From the NCBI GenBank assembly GCA_945827465.1, contig CALZOH010000193.1:1-5918 (forward strand): a DNA stretch of 5,918 bases, written 5' to 3'. Under the pieces are notes generated by a model. That model ran no database searches, was not told where the DNA came from, and saw only the letters and a list, made by a program, of their open reading frames with translations. Below, piece by piece: positions 1 to 5,499 of the stretch. The stretch is from an uncultured Prevotellaceae bacterium. GTDB taxonomy: Bacteria > Bacteroidota > Bacteroidia > Bacteroidales > Bacteroidaceae. Numbering within the stretch: the stretch's first letter is position 1; every line of letters begins with the position of its first letter. The position numbers and the translations under genes are program-made.

Positions 1-403
1 CATACGCCTCATGCCTGCGCTGCGCAGCCAGCGCCATGCCCACTCCGAAGGGAAGGCCGTGGCCGAGGCTGCCGGCCGATACCTCCACGCCCGGCACGTG
101 GTGAGAGATGTGACAAAGCAGGTTGGTGCCGTTCTGACCGTAAGTGGTGAGGTGTTCTTCGGGGAAGAAACCTTTCAGGGCCAGGGCGGCATAGAGCGAA
201 ACGCAGGCGTGGCCTTTAGAGAGCAACAAACGGTCGCGCCCTTTCCAGTTGGGGTCTTGGGGTTGATAACGCAGTATGTCGTTGTACAATACTGCCAGTA
301 TGTCGGCCATGGAGAGGGCGCCGCCAATGTGGGATGCGTTGGCTTCGTGCACCATCTTGACCGATATTTCTCTGATCTTTTTAGCAAATGTGATACTGTC
401 CAT
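1..403 (-). CDS. transketolase-like protein, N-terminal (ThDP-binding) part, truncated by window edge
   Basis: The ATG is at 403-401 and the frame stays open to the window edge, giving 134 visible residues that begin MDSITFAKKIREISV. Conserved features of the N-terminal, pyrophosphate-binding domain of transketolase are visible: SHIGG at about residues 24-28, DRLLLSKGHA at 57-66, and GVEVSAGSLGHGLPFG at 105-120, where the GSLGHGLP segment lies near the thiamine diphosphate site. Family enzymes move a two-carbon ketol unit between sugars. In polysaccharide clusters the enzyme is often split into two genes, N half and C half, so a C-half gene may follow beyond the left edge; I cannot see it. 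The start lies 5 bp after the stop of the upstream SDR gene, which places it at the end of the visible CDP-sugar operon. The short N-terminus before the SHIGG motif resembles the split form rather than a full-length housekeeping enzyme. The family is secure; the substrate in this pathway is inference. Confidence 0.93.
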   Translation of the reverse strand, partial: MDSITFAKKIREISVKMVHEANASHIGGALSMADILAVLYNDILRYQPQDPNWKGRDRLLLSKGHACVSLYAALALKGFFPEEHLTTYGQNGTNLLCHISHHVPGVEVSAGSLGHGLPFGVGMALAAQRRHEAY

Positions 404-408
404 AAGGA

Positions 409-1320
409 TTATAATTGTGTGAGCGGCGAAGTCTGTGTCTGCAAGTGACGGATCACACGCTTCAAACCGTCGGTAAGGGATGTTCTTTCAAAAGCTCCGA
501 AGGTGTTGACAAACTTGTCGGAGTTGCCCAGGATGACCATCGACTGATTTTCGCGATAGGGCAGTGTGGGCAAAAAGGTAATGCTCGACTGGGTCAGCTC
601 TTTGATGAGTCGGAACAGTCGGATCAGGGTGATGGGATGGGCCGACGAGAGGTTGAAAATGCCGCATTCCCCGGTTTTCCCTACCATGCTCGTGATGGCA
701 CGGGCGAAGTCTTGGCTGTAGAGGTAAGAGTATTGCTGCTCTCCGGGCGTGGTAGCCATTTCGGCTTCCCCTCTCAGGCATTTCAAGATGACCGAAGGTA
801 TCAGCCAGTTGTCGGCCTGTTGCTCTCCATAGATGCTGAATATTCTCACCCATTGCCAACAGGCGTTGGTGATGCGGGCGCGTTCCTCCAGCAAGCGGCA
901 GCAGGCAATCTTGGCCTTGGCATATTCGGAGAGGGGGCGCAGGGGGTGGCTCTCGTCAACCATTTGGTCGATGTAGCCGTACTCGTCCTGACTGCCCAAC
1001 ATGATGATCTGGGGGAAGGCATAGCTCTCCAAGATGCGTTGAGTGAAGGCAATGTTGGTCTGCTGAATGGCGGCATCGTTGCGTCCCTGTGCCGATACGC
1101 CTCCCCAGGCAGCGTGTATCAGTACGTCGGGCTTGAAGTCGGGCAGCAGTCGGCCGGCTTCGTCTTCGGTAACCCAAGTGATGGCTTGGTCGTCGGTGGG
1201 AGTGAAAGGGTGGATACTGGAGGGGCGATGCAGGCAGAGCAGTTGGTGGCCTTCGCTTAGACATTGCAGCGCGATGTGATAGCCCAAAAATCCTGTGGCT
1301 CCGGTGAGGAAGATCTTCAT
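409..1320 (-). CDS. NAD(P)-dependent sugar-nucleotide reductase/epimerase (extended SDR)
   Basis: This is a 303-residue protein of the extended short-chain dehydrogenase/reductase family. The frame is open further upstream, but I chose the ATG at 1320. From there the protein starts MKIFLTGATGFLG with the Rossmann glycine motif at residues 7-13, as expected, and the ATG overlaps the rfbG stop by four bases (ATGA). Other visible features are HAAWGG at 69-74, LGSQDEYG at 108-115 with the likely catalytic Ser110, and SEYAKAK at 131-137 with Tyr133 and Lys137 as the YxxxK pair. RIFSIYGEQQ at 159-168 and DFARAI at 204-209 are typical of the C-terminal substrate region. Its place directly after rfbFG implies a CDP-activated keto-deoxy sugar as substrate, as with the CDP-abequose/paratose synthases or reductases acting after branching. 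Whether it is a 4-ketoreductase or an epimerase cannot be decided from sequence alone. It ends 5 bp before the transketolase gene. Confidence 0.92.
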   Translation of the reverse strand: MKIFLTGATGFLGYHIALQCLSEGHQLLCLHRPSSIHPFTPTDDQAITWVTEDEAGRLLPDFKPDVLIHAAWGGVSAQGRNDAAIQQTNIAFTQRILESYAFPQIIMLGSQDEYGYIDQMVDESHPLRPLSEYAKAKIACCRLLEERARITNACWQWVRIFSIYGEQQADNWLIPSVILKCLRGEAEMATTPGEQQYSYLYSQDFARAITSMVGKTGECGIFNLSSAHPITLIRLFRLIKELTQSSITFLPTLPYRENQSMVILGNSDKFVNTFGAFERTSLTDGLKRVIRHLQTQTSPLTQL

Positions 1321-2387
1321 GCGAGATAGTCCTTGATTTGTTTGACGCATAACTGGTAGACGTCGGCTTCTTGGTATTGCTGATACCATTCGGCCGTCAT
1401 TTGCAGGCATTGCTTCAAGGTTCGGCGCGGTTCCCAACCTAATCTGAAGCGGGCCTTGCTGATGTCGAGCAGCAGGAGGTTGGCTTCGTGGAGGGCATGG
1501 GCTTGTGAGGCGTCATGAAGTACTCCCCGGCCGTAGCTCTCGGTGAGCAAGGTGGCCACCGTCCATACGTCGGCTACGCTTTCTGATTTCGGCCCGAAGT
1601 TCCAGGCTTCGCAGTAGCGGGTGGGCTCTTCCCACATGCGTTTGCCCAGCAGCAGGTAGGCTCCCAAGGGTTCCAGCACGTGTTGCCAGGGTCGGATGGC
1701 GTGGGGCGAACGGATGTTGATGGGTTGGTCGGCCTCAATGGCGCGGATGCAGTCGGGGATGATGCGGTCAGTCGACCAATCGCCGCCTCCGATGACGTTT
1801 CCGGCGCGCACACTGGCTATCGACTTGCCGTGCTCGGCATATTGTTCGGGGTTAAAGAAACTTCTGCGCCACGAACTGATGGCTATTTCGGCTGCACCTT
1901 TGCTGGCCGAGTAGGGGTCATATCCTCCCATCGGCTCATTTTCGCGATATCCCCAGCATTGTTCCTTGTTTTCGTAGCATTTATCGGTGGTTATCATTAT
2001 GCCAACGCGCGTTTCGGGCTGATGGCGCATGGCCTCCATCACGTGAATGGTTCCCATTACGTTGGTTTGGAATGTTTCGGCCGGTTGGGCATAACTGAGT
2101 CTGACAAGGGGCTGCGCTGCCAGGTGGAAAACCATTTCGGGCTTCCACTTCCGGAATACAGCTTCCACGCATGCAGCGTTGCAGATGTCGCCGCGCAAGT
2201 CGGCCTCGATTCGTTCTCCGATGCCGCTCAATACGTAGTTGTCTTTGTCAGAAAAAGGGTCTAATGAGAGTCCGATGACGCGTGCTCCCATCTCGTGCAG
2301 CCAGATGCTGAGCCACGAACCTTTGAAACCGGTGTGGCCGGTGACGAGTACGCGCTTACCTTGATAAAATGTCTTGAGATCTTCCAT
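1317..2387 (-). CDS. rfbG: CDP-glucose 4,6-dehydratase
   Basis: This 356-residue cytoplasmic enzyme converts CDP-D-glucose to CDP-4-keto-6-deoxy-D-glucose, the precursor of 3,6-dideoxy and branched deoxy sugars in O-antigens and capsules. The length is normal for the family. The NAD-binding motif GHTGFKG is at residues 17-23. HLAAQPLVRLSY at 88-99 and TTDKCYEN at 133-140 (with the family Asp-Lys pair 135-136) are both present. The catalytic YSASK is at 159-163 with Tyr159 and Lys163. RAGNVIGGGDW and the later RPWQHVLEPL segment are hallmarks that separate this family from dTDP-glucose dehydratases. The start at 2387 follows the rfbF stop by 5 bp, with no well-spaced Shine-Dalgarno. The stop overlaps the next start (ATGA), which suggests translational coupling. 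No defect is visible. Confidence 0.97.
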   Translation of the reverse strand: MEDLKTFYQGKRVLVTGHTGFKGSWLSIWLHEMGARVIGLSLDPFSDKDNYVLSGIGERIEADLRGDICNAACVEAVFRKWKPEMVFHLAAQPLVRLSYAQPAETFQTNVMGTIHVMEAMRHQPETRVGIMITTDKCYENKEQCWGYRENEPMGGYDPYSASKGAAEIAISSWRRSFFNPEQYAEHGKSIASVRAGNVIGGGDWSTDRIIPDCIRAIEADQPINIRSPHAIRPWQHVLEPLGAYLLLGKRMWEEPTRYCEAWNFGPKSESVADVWTVATLLTESYGRGVLHDASQAHALHEANLLLLDISKARFRLGWEPRRTLKQCLQMTAEWYQQYQEADVYQLCVKQIKDYLA

Positions 2388-2392
2388 CCTGT

Positions 2393-3175
2393 TTATTGCC
2401 AGATTTTCCAGGGCGCTTTGTTTTCATTCCAAAGTGCGTTGAGTTCTTTGTTGTCGCGCATCATGTCCATGGGTTTCCAGAATCCGCGATGCTTGTAAGC
2501 CCTCATCTTCCCTTCGGCTGCCAACCGTTCGAGGGGCTCTCGCTCAAAGGCGATGGCGTCGTTACCGGCGGGGATGTAGTTGAACACTTCGGGTTCACAT
2601 ACAAAGAACCCGATATTGATCCAATTGCCGTCGCCTTCGGGCTTTTCGCGGAACGAACGCACCTGATTGGTGTCGGTGTCGATGTCGACGGCACCGAATT
2701 TTCCTTCCGGCTTATATACGCTCATGGAGATGAGGCTTTGGCTTTGACGGTGTTCTTCGATGGTGCGACTGATGTCGATGTCGGCCACTCCGTCGCCGTA
2801 GGTGAGCAGGAAAGGTTCCTTCCCTATAAAGGGCTCTACCCGCTTGAGTCGGCTGCCGGTGAGTGTGTTCAATCCGGTATCTACCAGGGTGACGCGCCAG
2901 TTTTCTGAATGGGTGGAGTGCACTTCCATGGAGCCGGCAGCCAGGTCGATGGTCATGTCGCTGTTGTGCAAATAATAGTTGGCAAAATATTCTTTGATTA
3001 CATATTGCTTGTAGCCGCAGCAGATGACAAAGTCATTGATGCCGTAATGGCTATAGATCTTCATGATATGCCACAGGATGGGCTTACCGCCGATTTCTAC
3101 CATGGGTTTGGGGATGAGTGTGGTTGCTTCGCTGAGGCGAGAACCGAATCCGCCGGCTAATATTACTGCCTTCAT
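2393..3175 (-). CDS. rfbF: glucose-1-phosphate cytidylyltransferase
   Basis: This 260-residue nucleotidyltransferase makes CDP-glucose from CTP and glucose-1-phosphate, the first committed step of CDP-deoxysugar synthesis. The N-terminal signature LAGGFGSRLSE (residues 6-16) and PKP (22-24) form the nucleotide-binding loop. LTYGDGVADID (124-134, with Asp128 and Asp132) supplies metal-binding acidic residues. WINIGFFV (175-182), FEREPLERLA (210-219) and FWKPMDMMRDN (232-242) are strongly family-specific and distinguish it from RmlA and GalU enzymes. The length matches the family. The start is fixed by the conserved MKAVILAGG N-terminus. It is the first gene of a tightly packed set (rfbF, rfbG, SDR, transketolase). 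A Bacteroidetes-type -7 element lies about 70 bp upstream, so it can be transcribed independently of the glycosyltransferase before it. Confidence 0.97.
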   Translation of the reverse strand: MKAVILAGGFGSRLSEATTLIPKPMVEIGGKPILWHIMKIYSHYGINDFVICCGYKQYVIKEYFANYYLHNSDMTIDLAAGSMEVHSTHSENWRVTLVDTGLNTLTGSRLKRVEPFIGKEPFLLTYGDGVADIDISRTIEEHRQSQSLISMSVYKPEGKFGAVDIDTDTNQVRSFREKPEGDGNWINIGFFVCEPEVFNYIPAGNDAIAFEREPLERLAAEGKMRAYKHRGFWKPMDMMRDNKELNALWNENKAPWKIWQ

Positions 3176-3246
3176 GAGCCTTTGTGAGTTAAGTATTGAA
3201 TTCTTTGCAAATATGATGTGATGTGCGGGCTTAGCTTTAATCTTTG

Positions 3247-3254
3247 CAAAGATA
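3247..3254 (-). promoter_or_regulatory. Bacteroidetes-type promoter (-7 element) for the rfbF operon
   Basis: On the minus strand these bases read TATCTTTG, a perfect match to TAnnTTTG. The expected -33 TTTG is not well matched; TTCT at about 3277-3274 is at a plausible distance of 19 bp. The element is embedded in a perfect 12-bp palindrome, TCTTTGCAAAGA (3241-3252). Ten bases of this (TCTTTGCAAA on the plus strand) recur at 3202-3211, closer to the rfbF start. Transcription would begin near 3240, giving a leader of about 65 nt. Confidence 0.6.
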
Positions 3255-3283
3255 ACATTTTTATAGGAATGCGAGAAGGAAAC

Positions 3284-4195
3284 TTATAATTTTGCCACAT
3301 TCTTTATATACTCTGTTTCGGCCTCTGTTTTCTTCGGCTTGAAAAGGGCTGAAATGGCGTAGAGCGTGAGGTAGGTCAGTTTGAATAACCACTTGAATAG
3401 GGCAAACGACAGGGCGCTGTGGTCTTTCTGGTGGTAAAGTAGCATGCTTTGCAGGATCATCAGCTTTTTTTGGGGTGCAATTTCGCGGTTGCTGGCTCCT
3501 ACCAAGTGGATGATACCTGGCGTGGTGATGACGGCACATTGATAACCGGCTTTCTGGTACTTGCGGCAGAGGTGGGCATCTTCATAATACATGAAAAAGT
3601 CGGGGTCGAACAGTCCGCAAGTCTCATATACGCTCCGGCGGATGAATAAGTCGGCTCCGGTAATGTAATCTATCTGTTCACTGACTTCTATGCCGTTGGT
3701 CTGGGGCCGTGCTTCGTCATACTTTTTCAGTGTCTGGCGCAGGTGCAGCTTTTTCATCCATGGAAATAAGATCCATTCGTCCATCGAATTGGTGTAGGTG
3801 TGCCGTTTTCCGAATGAGTGGATGGGCTCACCTGCCCGGTTGGTCAGCAGGCAGCCGCAGCAACCTGTGGTGGCCGGGGCTGTGACCATATAATCCAAGA
3901 AATGCTTGACGGCATTGTTGGTGAGCAGCGTATCGGAGTTAAGCAGGAAGAGGTAATCGCCTTTTGCCGCTTGTGCCCCGATGTTGTTGGCTCGCCCGAA
4001 GCCGATGTTTTCTTCATTATAAATATACGTAAGGCGCGAATCGTGTGAAAAGGTCTGCTTGCTGGCATCGTGTGAGGCGTTGTCTACCAAGATGATTTCG
4101 TACTCGACATCACGGGTGTGCTCGATGATGCTGTCGATACATTCACCCGTCATTTGGCAGGTGTTGTAAGTTACGATGATGATTGACACGTCCAT
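3284..4195 (-). CDS. family 2 glycosyltransferase (rhamnosyltransferase-like)
   Basis: This 303-residue GT-A fold glycosyltransferase transfers a sugar from a nucleotide donor during polysaccharide assembly at the cytoplasmic face of the inner membrane. The N-terminal strand MDVSIIIVTYN and VDNAS (37-41) are the nucleotide-binding start of GT2 enzymes. NIGFGRANN (63-71) follows, and LLNSDT (84-89) occupies the DXD metal-binding position. ITGADLFIRRSVYETCGLFD (178-197) and FMYYEDAHLCRKYQKAGY (201-218), containing the Glu-Asp pair 205-206 (probable catalytic base region), resemble WbbL-type rhamnosyltransferases. IIHLVGAS (228-235) is the usual conserved histidine segment. Residues about 263-285 are hydrophobic and basic, suggesting membrane association. 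The donor sugar is unknown. The start is set by the conserved N-terminus; no Shine-Dalgarno is seen. The gene begins about 50 bp after the tRNA terminator, and I see no clear promoter between them. Confidence 0.93.
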   Translation of the reverse strand: MDVSIIIVTYNTCQMTGECIDSIIEHTRDVEYEIILVDNASHDASKQTFSHDSRLTYIYNEENIGFGRANNIGAQAAKGDYLFLLNSDTLLTNNAVKHFLDYMVTAPATTGCCGCLLTNRAGEPIHSFGKRHTYTNSMDEWILFPWMKKLHLRQTLKKYDEARPQTNGIEVSEQIDYITGADLFIRRSVYETCGLFDPDFFMYYEDAHLCRKYQKAGYQCAVITTPGIIHLVGASNREIAPQKKLMILQSMLLYHQKDHSALSFALFKWLFKLTYLTLYAISALFKPKKTEAETEYIKNVAKL

Positions 4196-4245
4196 GCGGC
4201 AGGGGCTTTCGGATGATGTTGGGTGATGACTGAACCGGTTGGAAC

Positions 4246-4274
4246 AAAAAAACCAAGCAATTTTTCTTGCTTGG
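4246..4274 (-). terminator. intrinsic terminator of the tRNA-Gln gene
   Basis: On the minus strand an 8-bp perfect stem (CCAAGCAA/TTGCTTGG, plus positions 4267-4274 and 4253-4260) with the six-base loop GAAAAA is followed at once by seven T residues (4252-4246). It lies 15 bases after the tRNA 3' end and about 50 bp before the glycosyltransferase start. This is a textbook Rho-independent terminator. Confidence 0.92.
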
Positions 4275-4289
4275 CTAATGTTTCTGGAG

Positions 4290-4360
4290 TTGGGATACCC
4301 GGACTCGAACCAGGAAAAACAGGACCAGAATCTGTTGTGTTACCATTACACCATATCCCA
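4290..4360 (-). tRNA. tRNA-Gln, anticodon CTG
   Basis: The minus strand folds into a complete cloverleaf of 71 nt including the discriminator. The acceptor stem is TGGGATA/TATCCCA (7 bp) and starts with the U1-A72 pair typical of tRNA-Gln. The D arm is GTGT/ACAC with loop AATGGTA containing the conserved GG. The anticodon loop TTCTGGT puts CTG at 4328-4326. The variable loop is four bases. The T arm is CCTGG/CCGGG (one wobble) with the invariant loop TTCGAGT. The discriminator is A, and no 3' CCA is encoded. The last anticodon-stem pair (31-39) is an A.C mismatch rather than a Watson-Crick pair. The tRNA has its own promoter and terminator, so it is an independent unit. Confidence 0.96.
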
Positions 4361-4390
4361 ATCGGTGTGCTCTTCTTCAAAAGAACGGTG

Positions 4391-4420
4391 CAAAGTTACG
4401 AACTTTTGAGATATATCAAA
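4391..4420 (-). promoter_or_regulatory. Bacteroidetes-type promoter for tRNA-Gln
   Basis: On the minus strand a TTTG (-33 element, 4420-4417) is followed after 18 bp by TAACTTTG (4398-4391), a perfect match to the TAnnTTTG -7 element. The -7 element ends 30 bases before the mature tRNA 5' end, leaving a short leader for RNase P. Both boxes are present with good spacing, making this the best promoter in the window. Confidence 0.82.
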
Positions 4421-4463
4421 AGAGTTTCGACAATTTTTTTTCGTTCTTCTGCTTTTTTCTGCT

Positions 4464-4491
4464 CTTGAACGTTGCAATAACTGTATCTTTG
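4464..4491 (+). promoter_or_regulatory. Bacteroidetes-type promoter for the alpha/beta hydrolase
   Basis: TATCTTTG at 4484-4491 is a perfect -7 element. The -33 element is weaker: CTTG at 4464-4467, 16 bp upstream, slightly short. The hydrolase ATG is 27 bases after the -7 element, and the leader is AT-rich (AATTAATTAGACG) without a Shine-Dalgarno, as is usual in this phylum. The promoter is divergent from the tRNA promoter; the tract between them is rich in A/T and pyrimidines. Confidence 0.7.
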
Positions 4492-4518
4492 TGGCTCTAA
4501 CATAGAATTAATTAGACG

Positions 4519-5346
4519 ATGAAATTAGAATTAATAAGAACTGCTGTTTTTCTCTTGCTTTTGTCCTTCGCAGTTGGGCTTCGCGGGCAGGAAGTATGGA
4601 TTCCCGGGGCCGTAGGTCGGCTTTCGGCCGTGGTGAAACGTCCCGATGTGTCGCACTCGAAACGTATTCCGATGGTCATTTTGATGCACGGCTTCAGCAG
4701 TCACAAGAACGATGGGATCGTGGTGGGCCTGGCCGACGAATTGGCCCGTAGGGGCATTGCTTCCATTCGTTTTGACTTTAACGGGCACGGCATGAGCGAG
4801 GGCGAGTTTCGCCACATGACGGTGCCCAACGAGGTTGAAGATGCCCTGCAGGTGTTCCGCTACGTTGAGCAACTGCCCTGGGTGAGCAAGGTGGGCCTGA
4901 TAGGCCACTCTCAGGGTGGCGTGGTGGCTGCCATGCTGGCCGGTCGGCTCACGCAGCGGAAGGTGAAGTCGGTGGTGCTGCTGGCCCCTGCCGCCGTATT
5001 GCGCGATGACGCCATCCGTGGCAATACGATGGGTGCTGTTTACGACCCGTTGAATCCACCCGAGTATGTCTCTATCGGCCGGTTGCAGCTGGGCCGCGAG
5101 TTCATTCAAACGGCTTTCCGCCTGCCCATTTACGAAACGGCCGCCGCTTATCACGGTCGTGCTGCCATATTTCACGGTACGGCCGACCGCATAGTGCCTT
5201 ATACCTACGGATTGCGCTTCCATCAGTTGTGGAAGGGGAGCAAGTGGTATGAACTCAAGGGTTACGACCATGGTTTTGGTCCTGGTGCCCGCCGAGTGAT
5301 CCATGATGTAGTTGATGAGGTGGCTCTTCACTTCCGTATGCGATAG
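4519..5346 (+). CDS. exported alpha/beta hydrolase (serine esterase-like)
   Basis: This is a 275-residue serine hydrolase of the alpha/beta fold. Residues 1-23 form a likely signal peptide (Lys3, hydrophobic VFLLLLSFAVG at 10-20, polar LRGQ after it), so the protein probably acts in the periplasm or outside the cell. MHGFSSHKND at 56-65 is the oxyanion-hole HG loop. FDFNGHGMSEG at 85-95 is the typical strand-loop before helix B. GHSQGG at 129-134 contains the nucleophile Ser131. GTADRIVP at 220-227 gives the acid Asp223, and YDHGFG at 249-254 gives His251, so the triad is complete. The set of motifs is close to the feruloyl/cinnamoyl-esterase-like group, and the length is normal for it. The substrate is inference: an ester on plant polysaccharide or another acyl ester. 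The start is supported by the signal peptide and the promoter 27 bases upstream. It stands alone and is transcribed away from the polysaccharide genes. Confidence 0.92.
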   Translation: MKLELIRTAVFLLLLSFAVGLRGQEVWIPGAVGRLSAVVKRPDVSHSKRIPMVILMHGFSSHKNDGIVVGLADELARRGIASIRFDFNGHGMSEGEFRHMTVPNEVEDALQVFRYVEQLPWVSKVGLIGHSQGGVVAAMLAGRLTQRKVKSVVLLAPAAVLRDDAIRGNTMGAVYDPLNPPEYVSIGRLQLGREFIQTAFRLPIYETAAAYHGRAAIFHGTADRIVPYTYGLRFHQLWKGSKWYELKGYDHGFGPGARRVIHDVVDEVALHFRMR

Positions 5347-5361
5347 TCTCGTATCGCATAC
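5336..5361 (+). terminator. perfect hairpin over the hydrolase stop codon, possible terminator
   Basis: GTATGCGATA (5336-5345) and TATCGCATAC (5352-5361) are perfect 10-bp inverted repeats around the loop GTCTCG. The stop codon TAG (5344-5346) sits at the top of the left arm. No strong T-tract follows (only TTTT about nine bases later), so it may be a weak or factor-assisted terminator or a 3'-end stabilising structure. Confidence 0.55.
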
Positions 5362-5411
5362 AAGAGGCTTTTGTGAATTATTATTTGCTTCAAATTTCCC
5401 TTACGAAGTTA

Positions 5412-5499
5412 TTTTTCACATGTCAAAACCAAAAAGCGCGATTCTTTGGAAGAATTCCTTTCACGCAATACGGTTTTGCATTGAGAACAATGAGGCATG
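5412..5499. repeat. degenerate outer copies of the 43-bp array
   Basis: Two diverged relatives of the array core can be read here. TTTTTCACATGTCAAAA near 5412-5428 resembles the array core TTTTGCACGTGTACAAAA. CGGTTTTGCATTGAGAACAA at 5471-5490 matches the repeated CGGTTTTGC...GAACAA segment, in a unit of about 48 bp starting at 5452. The spacing is irregular, so they look like decayed edge copies. No gene is supported here. Confidence 0.55.

Noticed and set aside
415..1260. 281-residue open frame on the plus strand, opposite the SDR gene
   Set aside because: It is antisense to a gene with clear catalytic motifs, shows no recognisable domain, and arises from the codon bias of the real gene.
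1320..1437. Upstream extension of the SDR gene to 1437
   Set aside because: It would add 39 residues before the Rossmann motif and overlap rfbG by more than 100 bp; the ATG at 1320 with the ATGA overlap is far better.
1680..2264. 194-residue plus-strand open frame opposite rfbG
   Set aside because: It lies wholly within rfbG, whose family motifs are unambiguous; no promoter or domain supports it.
4246..4360. tRNA gene as an integration site of a mobile element
   Set aside because: I found no integrase, no second copy of the tRNA 3' end, and no other sign of an element boundary in the window.
4531..5331. 266-residue minus-strand open frame opposite the hydrolase
   Set aside because: It spans almost the whole hydrolase gene in antisense. 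The hydrolase has a signal peptide, complete triad and promoter; the antisense frame has none.
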